Origin: Streptococcus mitis | GTDB lineage: Bacteria; Bacillota; Bacilli; Lactobacillales; Streptococcaceae | DNA length: 64,000 nt | Direction of reading: 5' to 3' | Assembly (NCBI RefSeq): GCF_005144795.1 | Contig: NZ_SWFJ01000003.1 | Location: 121,776-185,775 of the forward strand | Shown here: positions 26,645-34,474 of the stretch, piece by piece | How the letters are laid out: every line of letters starts with the position of its first letter | How positions within the stretch are numbered: the stretch's first letter is position 1 | The notes under the pieces: generated by a model | The model's database searches: none | What the model was told of the DNA's origin: nothing | Seen by the model: only the letters and a program-made list of their open reading frames with translations | Translations under genes and position numbers: made by a program

Positions 26645-27382
26645 ATGAGAATATTTGTTTTAGAAGATGATTTTTCCCAACAGGCTAGAATTGAAACGAC
26701 GATTGAGAAACTTTTGAAGGAACATCATATTACTCCGAGTTCTTTTGAAGTTTTTGGTAAGGCAGACCAGCTGCTGGCAGAGGTGCATGAGAAGGGAGCC
26801 CATCAGCTATTCTTTTTGGATATTGAGATTCGAAATGAGGAGATGAAGGGTCTGGAGGTGGCTAGAAAGATTCGGGATCGGGATCCTTATGCTCTCATCG
26901 TCTTTGTGACGACTCACTCGGAGTTTATGCCCCTGTCCTTTCGCTACCAAGTCTCTGCTTTGGACTACATTGATAAGGCCCTTTCGGCAGAGGAGTTTGA
27001 ATCTCGTATCGAGACAGCCCTTCTCTATGCCAATAGTCAAGACAGTAAGAGTCTGGCGGAAGATTGCTTTTACTTTAAATCAAAATTTGCCCAATTCCAG
27101 TATCCTTTTAAAGAGGTTTATTATCTTGAAACATCGCCCAGAGCCCATCGTGTTATTCTCTATACCAAGACAGACAGGCTGGAATTTACAGCGAGTTTAG
27201 AGGAGGTTTTTAAGCAGGAACCCCGTCTCTTGCAGTGCCATCGCTCTTTTCTCATCAATCCTGCCAATGTAGTTCGTTTGGATAAGAAAGAAAAACTTCT
27301 TTACTTTCCCAATGGTGGAAGCTGTATGATAGCGCGTTATAAGGTCAGGGAAGTGTCTGAGGCTATCAATAACTTACACTGA
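26645..27382 (+). CDS. blpR: Response regulator BlpR (LytTR family)
   Basis: A 245-residue regulator of bacteriocin and immunity genes. The receiver domain (1-125) has acidic residues D8-D9, phospho-acceptor D59 in LFFLDIE, the T of VTTHSE and K in DYIDKA. The LytTR DNA-binding domain (about 145-243) includes VYYLETSPRAHRVILYT and LLQCHRSFLINPANV. I chose ATG 26645 (MRIFVLEDD) with GGAG nine bases upstream; the ATG at 26630 overlaps that site. The gene looks intact, although the kinase gene downstream is frameshifted. Its likely targets are the direct-repeat promoters at 29244 and 29735. Confidence 0.93.
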   Translation: MRIFVLEDDFSQQARIETTIEKLLKEHHITPSSFEVFGKADQLLAEVHEKGAHQLFFLDIEIRNEEMKGLEVARKIRDRDPYALIVFVTTHSEFMPLSFRYQVSALDYIDKALSAEEFESRIETALLYANSQDSKSLAEDCFYFKSKFAQFQYPFKEVYYLETSPRAHRVILYTKTDRLEFTASLEEVFKQEPRLLQCHRSFLINPANVVRLDKKEKLLYFPNGGSCMIARYKVREVSEAINNLH

Positions 27383-27395
27383 GTGAGGAGAATTT

Positions 27396-28734
27396 ATGTA
27401 TATTTTTTGGATGATATTGTATTCACTAGCTATTATTGGGCTAGAAATTATCATGTTCTTTAAGGTAGATGGAATTAGTCTCACTTTCGATAGAATTTTT
27501 AAGGCCTTTCTTCTAAAATTTCTTCTAGCAGCAATTGTTACAACTTTTAAATTTTTAGTCTTGACTGACTATCTGTCATACTTTATAGAACCCTTGTTCG
27601 GCATCAGCTTATCTCTCTTATTGTTAAGAGAGCTTCCTAAAAAACTCCTTTTCTTTTATGGTCTCTTTCCAATTGTATTGATGGATATCTTTTACAGAAG
27701 TGTTTCCTATTTTGTGTTTCCGTTTTTGGGGCAAGGGATTGTAGATGGAGATGGAAATCCTCTCTTTTTGTTGATTATGCTATTCGTTTGCTTCATAGTA
27801 TTAGTCTTTTTGAAATGGTTGGACTATGATTTTACTAGATTGAGAAAGGAGTTTCTCGATAAAGGTTTTCAACAGTCCCTGACTAAGATTAACTGGATAA
27901 TGGGGGCTTACTTTCTAGTCATGGAAAATCTGTCTTACTTTGAATATGCATACAATATCCAATCAAAGACTGTTCGCCATCTCATCCTAGTCTTTTACCT
28001 ACTCTTTTTTATGGGGATGATCAAGAAATTGGATACCTATTTGAAGGACAAACTTCATGAGAGACTGGACCAAGAGCAGGTCTTGCGCTACAGAGATATG
28101 GAACGCTATAGTCGGCATATAGAGGAACTTTACAAGGAAGTGCGGAGTTTTCGCCATGACTACACCAACCTCTTAACCAGCTTACGTCTGGGCATTGAAG
28201 AGGAGGATATGGAGCAGATAAAAGAGGTCTACGACTCGGTCTTAAAGGATTCTAGTCAGAAATTGCAGGACAACAAATATGACCTTGGCAGATTGGTGAA
28301 TATTCGGGACCGTGCCCTCAAAAGTCTTCTAGCAGGGAAATTTCTAAAAGCCAGAGATAAGAACATTGTCTTTAATGTCGAAGTTCCTGAGGAGATTCAG
28401 GTTGAGGGGATGAGCCTACTTGATTTTCTAACCATTGTGTCTATCCTTTGTGACAACGCTATTGAAGCTAGTGCAGAGGCTAGTCAACCTCATGTTTCAA
28501 TCGCCTTTTTAAAAAATGGAGCACAGGAGACCTTTATCATCGAAAACTCCATCAAAGAAGAGGGTATAGATATTCTCCTTTGGAGCCAGTTCTAAAGGGG
28601 AGGAGAGAGGAGTTGGTCTCTATACCGTCATGAAAATTGTGGAAAGCCATCCCAATACCAGCCTGAATACCACCTGTCAAAATCAAATCTTTCGTCAGGT
28701 TTTAACGATTCACTCGATGTCAGTTGATGATTAG
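27396..28734 (+). pseudogene. blpH: Histidine kinase BlpH, frameshifted near the C-terminus
   Basis: The first frame (27396-28595) encodes 399 residues: about six or seven membrane helices (1-205), the HPK10 phospho-acceptor H254 in RSFRHDYTNLL and the N-box LCDNAIEAS. It then shifts at about 28574 and stops after LLWSQF. The missing end continues in another frame from 28576 as SFGASSKGEERGVGLYTVMKIV, the G2 ATP-lid box, up to TAG 28732-28734. The junction GATATT-CTCC lacks about 11 bases relative to a normal ISEIFSF sequence. The translated product would lack the G2 box and probably cannot bind ATP properly. Either the kinase is dead or, less likely, the read contains an error. Confidence 0.88.
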
Positions 28735-28802
28735 AAGATTTGTGGAAAGAAGTACTGCCTAAAGTCATCAATTAAAATACTATAGTATGCGAGGTATCAT
28801 AA

Positions 28803-29159
28803 ATGAATAAGAAATCCTATTTTATCATCTGTTCTACGTTGATCATAGCATCGAATCTTCTCATGATTTCCGTGGTGAACAAGGGAGAAGAAACTGGGAG
28901 CAATCTGTTTGTGATTGCTATAGCCTGTGTTATGTTACCATCATTCTTATATGCAGTTGAAAACAGACTTACTTCAATGGTAAGAGTAGAATCAATACTC
29001 CTGATTCAGTTGACAGTTATATCCCTACTCCGTCTTATCAACAGAATAGGGAGTACGCCTGAAATCCTCAACATTATCATTACCCTTATCGCTTTGGCAA
29101 GTGGGACAGCTGCTATTCTTGTTGCAATCATGAGAATATATGAGAACAGACGGAAGTAA
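28803..29159 (+). CDS. Small multi-spanning membrane protein in the blp locus (immunity-like)
   Basis: A 118-residue hydrophobic protein with three to four predicted membrane helices (about 6-24, 34-52, 66-82, 90-110) and a basic C-terminus ENRRK. GAGGT lies eight bases before ATG 28803. It sits just after the broken blpH where pneumococci carry bacteriocin and immunity genes, so an immunity role is the natural guess; no motif proves it. A terminator follows at 29205-29236. Confidence 0.75.
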   Translation: MNKKSYFIICSTLIIASNLLMISVVNKGEETGSNLFVIAIACVMLPSFLYAVENRLTSMVRVESILLIQLTVISLLRLINRIGSTPEILNIIITLIALASGTAAILVAIMRIYENRRK

Positions 29160-29204
29160 GGCTGAATAGCTTTCGATGTATTTTCACATTGTTAAATTCC
29201 CATA

Positions 29205-29236
29205 GGGCAAGTATGTTTTCATGCTTGCTTTTTTAA
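29205..29236 (+). terminator. Terminator, first copy of the duplicated unit
   Basis: GCAAGTATG-tttt-CATGCTTGC followed by TTTTTT. Confidence 0.88.
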
Positions 29237-29243
29237 ATTTTTT

Positions 29244-29310
29244 ACAATTAAAGATGTTTTGATGACCATTTGTGATTTGGATGGAAAATTTTAAAAAATA
29301 GTAGTATACT
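29244..29310 (+). promoter_or_regulatory. BlpR-type promoter, copy 1
   Basis: Direct repeats ACAATTAAAG (29244-29253) and ACCATTTGTG (29265-29274), starts 21 bases apart (two helical turns), followed by a -10 TATACT (29305-29310). This matches the architecture of LytTR-regulator promoters (BlpR/ComE) in pneumococci. Confidence 0.8.
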
Positions 29311-29362
29311 AACCTTATTAAGGTTGTAATAGGACGAAAGTAAAAAGAGGTATTCCTCGTGA

Positions 29363-29419
29363 ATGCAAAAACAATTTTACAATTGGCTATTATGGTTGCT
29401 TAAAGGCTTGAGCCTGTAA
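29363..29419 (+). CDS. Possible micro-peptide, 18 residues
   Basis: ATG 29363 opens a frame for MQKQFYNWLLWLLKGLSL, a Trp/Leu-rich amphipathic peptide, downstream of BlpR-type promoter 1. The ribosome site is weak (AGAGG 13 bases upstream), and a competing GTG frame at 29359 encodes 14 residues. It may be a bacteriocin remnant, a toxin-like peptide or chance. Confidence 0.3.
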   Translation: MQKQFYNWLLWLLKGLSL

Positions 29420-29446
29420 GTAGAGGAACTGTACTTGGAGGTAATT

Positions 29447-29530
29447 ATGGATTTCAAAAGTTTTCTTATTGCTTTTGTTGTTAGTATGTTTGTTTCTTTT
29501 ATTACTTATTTAATTAGGAAAAAATTTTAA
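29447..29530 (+). CDS. Small single-pass membrane peptide, 27 residues
   Basis: ATG 29447 follows a strong GGAGG at optimal spacing and encodes a 27-residue peptide: a short MDFKSF start, one hydrophobic helix (LIAFVVSMFVSFITYL) and a basic end IRKKF. Such one-helix peptides with positive C-termini are typical of small membrane regulators, toxins or immunity peptides. It is the only frame with a good ribosome site between the two BlpR-type promoters. Confidence 0.55.
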   Translation: MDFKSFLIAFVVSMFVSFITYLIRKKF

Positions 29531-29694
29531 AAATCTCCAAAGAAGAATAAAGATAGATCTAATTAGATAAAAAGATTTTTTATCGCTAGTTTAATCTACA
29601 GTGGAGTTTCTTTAATATTGTTTCGCCTGTTAAAATGATATGTGATAGCAGGATAAAAAATCTACAAATTAAGTTGGTATCAATATGGTGTAAA

Positions 29695-29727
29695 GGGCAA
29701 GTATGTTTTTCATGCTTGCTTTTTTAA
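29695..29727 (+). terminator. Terminator, second copy of the duplicated unit
   Basis: GCAAGTATG-ttttt-CATGCTTGC followed by TTTTTT; nearly identical to 29205-29236. Confidence 0.88.
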
Positions 29728-29734
29728 ATTTTTT

Positions 29735-29801
29735 ACAATTCAAGATGTTTTGATGACCATTTGTGATTTGAGTGATCTAAGGTCAAAATGAGTGCTATAC
29801 T
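29735..29801 (+). promoter_or_regulatory. BlpR-type promoter, copy 2
   Basis: Direct repeats ACAATTCAAG (29735-29744) and ACCATTTGTG (29756-29765), 21 bases apart, with -10 TATACT (29796-29801). It drives the small-protein operon starting at 29859. Confidence 0.82.
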
Positions 29802-29858
29802 AGCAGTGTAAAGGTTGTAGCTCAACTAAGATAAAGCATACATTTAGGAGAAAATCTT

Positions 29859-30023
29859 ATGAAGAAAAAAATACTGATCATTTTCGTTCTGTATCTGATT
29901 ATGTCCACCTTTCTTTATCCGCTTAGGGAGAGTATTTGGTATCATCTATTTTATACCATAGCCTATATGATTGCGGTTGTGATCTATTTTGCTTTAACTA
30001 AAAAGAAAGGAGCAAAGAAATGA
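29859..30023 (+). CDS. Two-helix membrane protein, blp immunity region
   Basis: A 54-residue protein with two hydrophobic helices (about 4-20 and 30-46) and a Lys-rich tail (TKKKGAKK). AGGAG lies eight bases before ATG 29859. It is the first gene of the operon behind BlpR-type promoter 2, and its stop overlaps the next start (ATGA). Position matches the conserved bacteriocin-immunity region of pneumococcal blp loci; function is inferred from context. Confidence 0.75.
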   Translation: MKKKILIIFVLYLIMSTFLYPLRESIWYHLFYTIAYMIAVVIYFALTKKKGAKK

Positions 30024-30424
30024 AAACTTTTCTTGCTAAAAAACGGAACATCTTCCTTGCGAGATTGTTCCTAGGTCAGTTGCCCTTACTTGTCTCTACT
30101 TATCTATTTCTATCTCGTCAGTTTTTAAATTTTTCTGTAGTTCTCCAATTTCTTTTGGTGGTTATTAACTTAGCTTCCATTTTGGTCACTGTTTACCTCA
30201 CTAGGGAAATGAGGATAAGAGAGTTTGAAGATGATGATTTGGTTAGTCCTAGAACCAATCAACTTATGTATATCGGCTTGACAGGTTTTATGTCTATTAT
30301 ATGTTTGTATAGGGGTATCACAGCAGGAGAATTCTACCAACAATTAATTGCCTATATTGGCGCTATTCTCTGCTTGATTATCATGCTTCTACTCATTTGG
30401 GGCTTGAAGTATTATAAAAAGTAG
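30020..30424 (+). CDS. Four-helix membrane protein, blp immunity region
   Basis: A 134-residue protein with four predicted membrane helices (about 14-32, 38-60, 80-98, 105-130) and a charged central loop REMRIREFEDDDLVSPRTNQ. The ribosome site AAAGGAG lies inside the end of the preceding gene and the start overlaps its stop. It resembles membrane immunity proteins of the pneumococcal blp locus by position and topology; I cannot match it with certainty to a named Blp protein. Confidence 0.78.
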   Translation: MKTFLAKKRNIFLARLFLGQLPLLVSTYLFLSRQFLNFSVVLQFLLVVINLASILVTVYLTREMRIREFEDDDLVSPRTNQLMYIGLTGFMSIICLYRGITAGEFYQQLIAYIGAILCLIIMLLLIWGLKYYKK

Positions 30425-30469
30425 GGAAGAACTTGCGGCTAGTCTATAGTCTGATAAGAGGAGGTCATC

Positions 30470-30718
30470 ATGTATAAACGCTTATTTTTCCTAGATTCCA
30501 AAACCTTAGACTGGTTGACTCCTTATATTCTGGTCTTGGCTTCTGACACCATTGCCTTTAATGTTTTTGTGCTAACCTTTGTATCTGCGGTGGTCTTTAA
30601 TTCCCTAAATTCCCTGCTAGCTTTAATGGCTATATTCTTAGGGGCTGGCTATGTGGTCGGATTTTGGTTACTCAAATGGTTTGTTTTGGAAAGGCTAGAA
30701 CTAAAGAATGACGTGTAG
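30470..30718 (+). CDS. blpZ: BlpZ-like immunity-region protein
   Basis: An 82-residue membrane protein beginning MYKRLFFLDSKTLDWL with two hydrophobic stretches (about 17-42 and 46-70) and ending KWFVLERLELKNDV. I recall this sequence as BlpZ of the pneumococcal bacteriocin immunity region. GAGGAGG precedes ATG 30470. It lies in the operon between the four-helix protein and the first CAAX protease. Its last 15 codons and the downstream leader recur before the second CAAX protease at 31549-31624. Confidence 0.78.
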   Translation: MYKRLFFLDSKTLDWLTPYILVLASDTIAFNVFVLTFVSAVVFNSLNSLLALMAIFLGAGYVVGFWLLKWFVLERLELKNDV

Positions 30719-30747
30719 GGAGTCTGTTTGGTGGGGAGGCTAGTTTT

Positions 30748-31353
30748 ATGAGAATTTTTAATAAGTGCCATGCCTTGTTTTTGGGATTTTTAGTATTTGC
30801 AATCGTTGGTGCAGCGGGTTATTCCATTAATCAAGGGGATTATTTTCAACACCAGTACACATTCATTGTTGTAAAGAGTCTCTTGCTTTTCCTTAGTTTT
30901 GGCTATGCGAAATGGTTTGATATGATTTCTTTTGGGATGTTAAGCAGGAAACAACTCTTGCTGTTCATTGGAATTTTTCTTCTCACTGTGCTTGTAAGTA
31001 TTAGCTATCATGCTTTTTTCTCAGTTGTTTCTGGTGCTTCGGATCAACACCTTGAGGAAGCTAGTAAAGGACTTTCGCTTTCTTTTATTGTTAGTGCTAC
31101 AGTTTTGGCACCTATCCAGGAGGAATTCATGTTTAGAGGGATTCTTCAAGGTGCAGTTTTTGATAATTCTTGGCTGGGGCTTGTACTGACTTCCTCTCTC
31201 TTTTCTTTCATGCATGAACCTTATGATATTCCTTCGTTTTGCTATTATCTTTTCGGGGGCTTGTTGCTGGGCTTTGCTTATAAAAAGAGCCAGAATTTGT
31301 GGGTTTCTACTCTAGTCCATATGTTTTACAACAGTTTGCCACTCTTAACTTAA
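30748..31353 (+). CDS. CPBP/CAAX-family intramembrane metalloprotease, first copy (blp locus)
   Basis: A 201-residue membrane protein of the CPBP (Abi) family. The catalytic motifs are present: E125-E126-x3-R130 (QEEFMFRG), H156 in FSFMHEP and H191-x3-N195 (HMFYN), on predicted helices 4 to 7. Such proteases give self-immunity in streptococcal and lactobacilli bacteriocin loci. GGGAGG precedes ATG 30748. The gene follows blpZ after 29 bases. The BOX element begins at its stop codon. The next gene is a close paralogue. Confidence 0.88.
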   Translation: MRIFNKCHALFLGFLVFAIVGAAGYSINQGDYFQHQYTFIVVKSLLLFLSFGYAKWFDMISFGMLSRKQLLLFIGIFLLTVLVSISYHAFFSVVSGASDQHLEEASKGLSLSFIVSATVLAPIQEEFMFRGILQGAVFDNSWLGLVLTSSLFSFMHEPYDIPSFCYYLFGGLLLGFAYKKSQNLWVSTLVHMFYNSLPLLT

Positions 31354-31548
31354 ACTCAATGAAAATCAAATAGCAAACTAGGAAACTAGCCGCAGGTTGC
31401 TCAAAAGACTGTTTTTGAGGTTGCAGATAGAACTGACGAAGTCAGCTCAAAACACAGTTTTGAGGTTGTGGATAGAACTGACGAAGTCAGTAACCATACC
31501 TACGGCAAGGCGACGTTGACGTGGTTTGAAGAGGTTTTCGAAGAGTAT
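31353..31548 (-). repeat. BOX element (boxC-boxB-boxB-boxA order on plus strand, so minus orientation)
   Basis: Starts AACTCAATGAAAATC, contains GCCGCAGG (boxC), two boxB units with GACGAAGTCAG and the boxA core CTACGGCAAGGCGACG, and ends TCGAAGAGTAT. It lies exactly between the CAAX gene stop and a duplicated blpZ tail, with TA on each side. Confidence 0.92.
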
Positions 31549-31592
31549 AAAATGGTTTGTTTTGGAAAGACTAGAGTTAAAGGATGACTTGT
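31549..31592 (+). pseudogene. Duplicated 3' tail of blpZ
   Basis: The segment AAATGGTTTG... up to TAG encodes KWFVLERLELKDDL, almost the same as the BlpZ C-terminus at 30674-30718, followed by a similar leader. It shows that the second CAAX gene arose by tandem duplication of the blpZ-end/CAAX unit. Confidence 0.82.
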
Positions 31593-31624
31593 AGGGAAGT
31601 TTGTTTGTTGAGGAGGATAATTTT

Positions 31625-32236
31625 ATGAAGTTTTTTGATAAATTTCATGCCTTTTGTTTTGGATTTTTAGTACTACTAATCGTCATTACAGTTCCTTATA
31701 CGATTAACCATGGGGATTTTTTTCAAAATGAATCTGAATTGATTATTGTAAGTCTTCTAGTAACCTCGATGAGTGTTGCTTATGCTAGAAAGTTTGAAAT
31801 GATTTCTTTTGGGATGTTAAGCAGGAAACAACTTTTACTTTTCATTGCAATCTTTCTTCTAAGTATGCTTGAAACGCTGGTTTATATTCATTTCTTCGCT
31901 GTTTCTTCTGGCGCAGGAGTTCAACACTTGGCGGAAGTCAGCAGAGGAATTTCTCTGTCTTTGATTTTGGCTACCTCAGTTTTTGGTCCCATACAGGAGG
32001 AACTCATTTTCAGAGGGCTTCTTCAAGGTGCCGTTTTTGACAATTCTTGGTTAGGGCTTGTGCTAACTTCCTCTCTCTTTTCTTTTATGCATGGACCTTC
32101 TAATGTCCCTTCGTTTATTTTTTATCTACTTGGGGGTTTGTTGCTGGGATTTGCTTATAAAAAGAGCCAAAACTTATGGGTTTCTACTCTAGTTCACATG
32201 TTTTACAATGCTTGGCCACTCTTATATTATTTATAA
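31625..32236 (+). CDS. CPBP/CAAX-family intramembrane metalloprotease, second copy (blp locus)
   Basis: A 203-residue paralogue of the preceding protease. The same landmarks are present (MKFFDKFHAFCFGFL, MISFGMLSRKQLLLF, the EELIFRG catalytic motif, FSFMHGP and HMFYNAWPLL). Divergence is concentrated in the first half, whereas AVFDNSWLGLVLTSSLFSFMH is identical, implying selection or gene conversion on the catalytic half. I chose ATG 31625 (MKFFDK) with AGGAGG nine bases upstream; the earlier ATG at 31601 lacks one. A terminator follows. Confidence 0.87.
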   Translation: MKFFDKFHAFCFGFLVLLIVITVPYTINHGDFFQNESELIIVSLLVTSMSVAYARKFEMISFGMLSRKQLLLFIAIFLLSMLETLVYIHFFAVSSGAGVQHLAEVSRGISLSLILATSVFGPIQEELIFRGLLQGAVFDNSWLGLVLTSSLFSFMHGPSNVPSFIFYLLGGLLLGFAYKKSQNLWVSTLVHMFYNAWPLLYYL

Positions 32237-32241
32237 AAATC

Positions 32242-32279
32242 ATGAAAAGGTAAGCAGAAGACGGTGCTTGCCTTTTTCT
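32242..32279 (+). terminator. Terminator at the right end of the blp locus
   Basis: AAAGG-AAGC / GCTT-CCTTT around a ten-base loop with a T-rich tail. Confidence 0.75.
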
Positions 32280-32398
32280 TTCTAGAATGATATCCCAAGC
32301 CAATCCAGAGGCTTTTCTTTGAGAATCAGGTCTGGAGCGGTTGACGAATAGGCCAAAAACTAGTAGAATAGTAAGGAAACTTTATACGGAGGAAAGAA

Positions 32399-33193
32399 AT
32401 GGATTTGGGTGATAATGAGCTAACACTGACTCCCATACCTGGGAAAAGTGGCAAGGCTTATATGGGTAGCTATCCTGATGGGAAGCGTATCTTTGTAAAA
32501 ATGAACACCTCTCCAATCCTACCTGGACTAGCTAGAGAACAAATTGCTCCACAATTATTATGGAGTCGCCGTTTGGCAGATGGGCGTGATATGTGTGCTC
32601 AAGAATGGTTGACTGGCAAGATATTGACCCCCTATGATATGAATCGTAAACAAATCGTCAATATTTTAACCCGCCTTCATCGCTCACGTCCGTTGATGAC
32701 ACAGTTGAGTCGTTTGGGATATGCCATGGAAACACCTGTAGATTTACTACAGTCTTGGCAGGAAACGGCTCCAGATGCTTTGCGTAAAAATCATTTTATC
32801 AGTGAAGTGATGGCTGATTTACGTCAGACTATTCCAGGATTTAGAGAGGACCATGCGACCATTGTCCATGGAGATGTACGACATAGTAATTGGATTGAGA
32901 CAGACAGTGGCTTGATTTATTTGGTAGATTGGGATTCGGTTCGTTTGACCGACCGCATGTTTGATGTGGCCCATATGCTCTGCCATTATATTCCAGAACA
33001 TCAGTGGAAGGAATGGTTGACCTACTATGGTTACAAGTATAATCAAACGGTATTAAATAAATTGTATTGGTACGGTCAATTATCTTACTTGAGCCAGATT
33101 TCCAAGTATTATATGAACCAAGATTTAGAAAATGTCAATCGGGAGATTCATGGCTTGCGTCACTTCCGAGACAAGTATGGAAAGAGAAGATGA
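32399..33193 (+). CDS. ccrZ: Cell cycle regulator CcrZ (APH/choline-kinase fold)
   Basis: A 264-residue cytoplasmic protein with a small-molecule kinase fold. The catalytic loop HGD (157-159) with N164 ([10 protein letters not shown]) and the metal-binding D177/D179 (VDWDSV) are intact. The pneumococcal orthologue CcrZ couples cell division with replication initiation via DnaA and FtsZ and sits directly before trmB, exactly as here; B. subtilis YtmP is a relative with ribose-kinase-type activity. GGAGG precedes ATG 32399. Its stop overlaps the trmB start (ATGA). Confidence 0.9.
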   Translation: MDLGDNELTLTPIPGKSGKAYMGSYPDGKRIFVKMNTSPILPGLAREQIAPQLLWSRRLADGRDMCAQEWLTGKILTPYDMNRKQIVNILTRLHRSRPLMTQLSRLGYAMETPVDLLQSWQETAPDALRKNHFISEVMADLRQTIPGFREDHATIVHGDVRHSNWIETDSGLIYLVDWDSVRLTDRMFDVAHMLCHYIPEHQWKEWLTYYGYKYNQTVLNKLYWYGQLSYLSQISKYYMNQDLENVNREIHGLRHFRDKYGKRR

Positions 33194-33825
33194 GAGTTAG
33201 AAATCGTAAAGGGGCGACAGAATTACTAGAGGCAAATCCCCAGTATGTGGTCCTTAATCCCTTAGAAGCAAAGGGGAAATGGCGGGACTTGTTTGGCAAT
33301 GATAATCCCATTCATGTGGAAGTTGGAAGTGGAAAGGGTGCCTTTGTTTCAGGTATGGCCAAACAAAACCCTGATATTAACTATATCGGGATTGATATTC
33401 AAAAGTCTGTTTTGAGCTACGCCTTAGACAAGGTTCTTGAAGTTGGAGTGCCGAACATCAAACTCTTGTGGGTAGATGGTTCTGATTTGACTGACTATTT
33501 TGAAGATGGTGAGATTGATCGCTTGTATCTGAATTTTTCAGATCCATGGCCTAAAAAACGCCATGAAAAGCGTCGTTTGACCTACAAGACCTTCTTGGAT
33601 ATCTTCAAGCGTATCTTGCCTGAAAATGGAGAAATTCATTTCAAGACGGATAACCGTGGCTTGTTTGAGTACAGCCTAGTGAGCTTTTCTCAGTATGGCA
33701 TGAAACTCAATGGTGTCTGGTTAGATTTACATGCCAGTGATTTTGAAGGCAATGTCATGACAGAATACGAGCAAAAATTCTCCAACAAGGGGCAAGTTAT
33801 CTATCGAGTTGAGGCAGAATTTTAA
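33190..33825 (+). CDS. trmB: tRNA (guanine-N7-)-methyltransferase TrmB
   Basis: A 211-residue SAM-dependent enzyme that methylates G46 of tRNA. Motif [11 protein letters not shown], the acidic GIDIQKS, the [16 protein letters not shown] catalytic/tRNA-binding segment and the C-terminal [11 protein letters not shown] motif are present. I chose ATG 33190, overlapping the ccrZ stop, which gives the family's standard start MRVRNRKGA; a longer frame begins inside ccrZ. The ccrZ-trmB pair is an operon conserved in streptococci. Confidence 0.95.
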   Translation: MRVRNRKGATELLEANPQYVVLNPLEAKGKWRDLFGNDNPIHVEVGSGKGAFVSGMAKQNPDINYIGIDIQKSVLSYALDKVLEVGVPNIKLLWVDGSDLTDYFEDGEIDRLYLNFSDPWPKKRHEKRRLTYKTFLDIFKRILPENGEIHFKTDNRGLFEYSLVSFSQYGMKLNGVWLDLHASDFEGNVMTEYEQKFSNKGQVIYRVEAEF

Positions 33826-33862
33826 GAAATAGCCTAAAATCAGGCTGTATAAGTGCTTTTGC

Positions 33863-33891
33863 TTTACATAAGTTGGCAAACGTGCTATACT
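33863..33891 (+). promoter_or_regulatory. Promoter of the rimP-nusA-infB operon
   Basis: TTTACA (33863-33868), 17-base spacer, TATACT (33886-33891), 60 bases before rimP. Confidence 0.75.
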
Positions 33892-33951
33892 AATAGTAAG
33901 AATATGAGAAAGAGAGGCGGGGAAATATCTTCGCCTCTTGCTTATGAGGAG

Positions 33952-34431
33952 GTGGACGCAATCGCAACAATCGTAGAATTAGTCAGAGAAGTTGTAGAAC
34001 CTGTCATAGAAGCGCCTTTCGAACTCGTGGATATCGAGTATGGAAAGATTGGCAGTGACATGATTCTCAGTATTTTTGTAGATAAACCTGAAGGAATTAC
34101 CTTGAACGACACGGCAGACTTGACAGAAATTATCAGTCCTGTCCTAGACACCATCAAGCCAGATCCCTTCCCAGAACAATATTTCCTAGAAATCACCAGT
34201 CCAGGCTTGGAACGTCCTTTGAAAACGAAGGATGTCGTAGCTGGAGCGGTTGGAAAATACATTCATGTCGGGCTCTACCAAGCCATCGATAAGCAAAAAG
34301 TCTTTGAAGGAACCTTGTTGGCCTTCGAAGAGGACGAGTTGACCATGGAATATATGGACAAGACGCGTAAGAAAACCGTCCAAATTCCATACAGTTTAGT
34401 ATCAAAAGCACGTTTAGCAGTAAAATTATAG
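33952..34431 (+). CDS. rimP: Ribosome maturation factor RimP
   Basis: A 159-residue 30S assembly factor. The N-terminal KH-like domain ([25 protein letters not shown], with [11 protein letters not shown]) and the C-terminal Sm-like domain (about 85-159) are recognisable. The frame opens much further upstream but those residues are unlike RimP. The usual annotated start is the GTG at 33952; however, the perfect AGGAGGTG at 33947-33954 overlaps that codon, and an ATC at 33961 lies at ideal spacing, so the true start may be non-canonical. First gene of the conserved rimP-nusA-rnpM-ylxQ-infB operon. Confidence 0.9.
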   Translation: MDAIATIVELVREVVEPVIEAPFELVDIEYGKIGSDMILSIFVDKPEGITLNDTADLTEIISPVLDTIKPDPFPEQYFLEITSPGLERPLKTKDVVAGAVGKYIHVGLYQAIDKQKVFEGTLLAFEEDELTMEYMDKTRKKTVQIPYSLVSKARLAVKL

Positions 34432-34474
34432 AAAAAGAAAGGATAGCTTTTGAGGATTCAAAAGTGAAGAAAAC

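Larger units (their letters stand above)
29160..29858. other. Duplicated terminator-promoter region of the blp locus
   Basis: About 700 bases without a conventional gene. It contains two copies (29205-29279 and 29695-29770) of one roughly 75-base unit made of a terminator followed by a BlpR-type promoter. Between them lie only micro-ORFs. This is where bacteriocin genes would be expected. Confidence 0.8.

Noticed and set aside
31353..31548. Repeated GACGAAGTCAG units that could look like a CRISPR array
   Set aside because: They are boxB modules inside a BOX element; there are no unique spacers of even length and no cas genes.
33853..33951. N-terminal extension of rimP from an upstream start
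   Set aside because: The extra residues overlap the promoter -35/-10 region and do not resemble RimP; no ribosome site precedes them.
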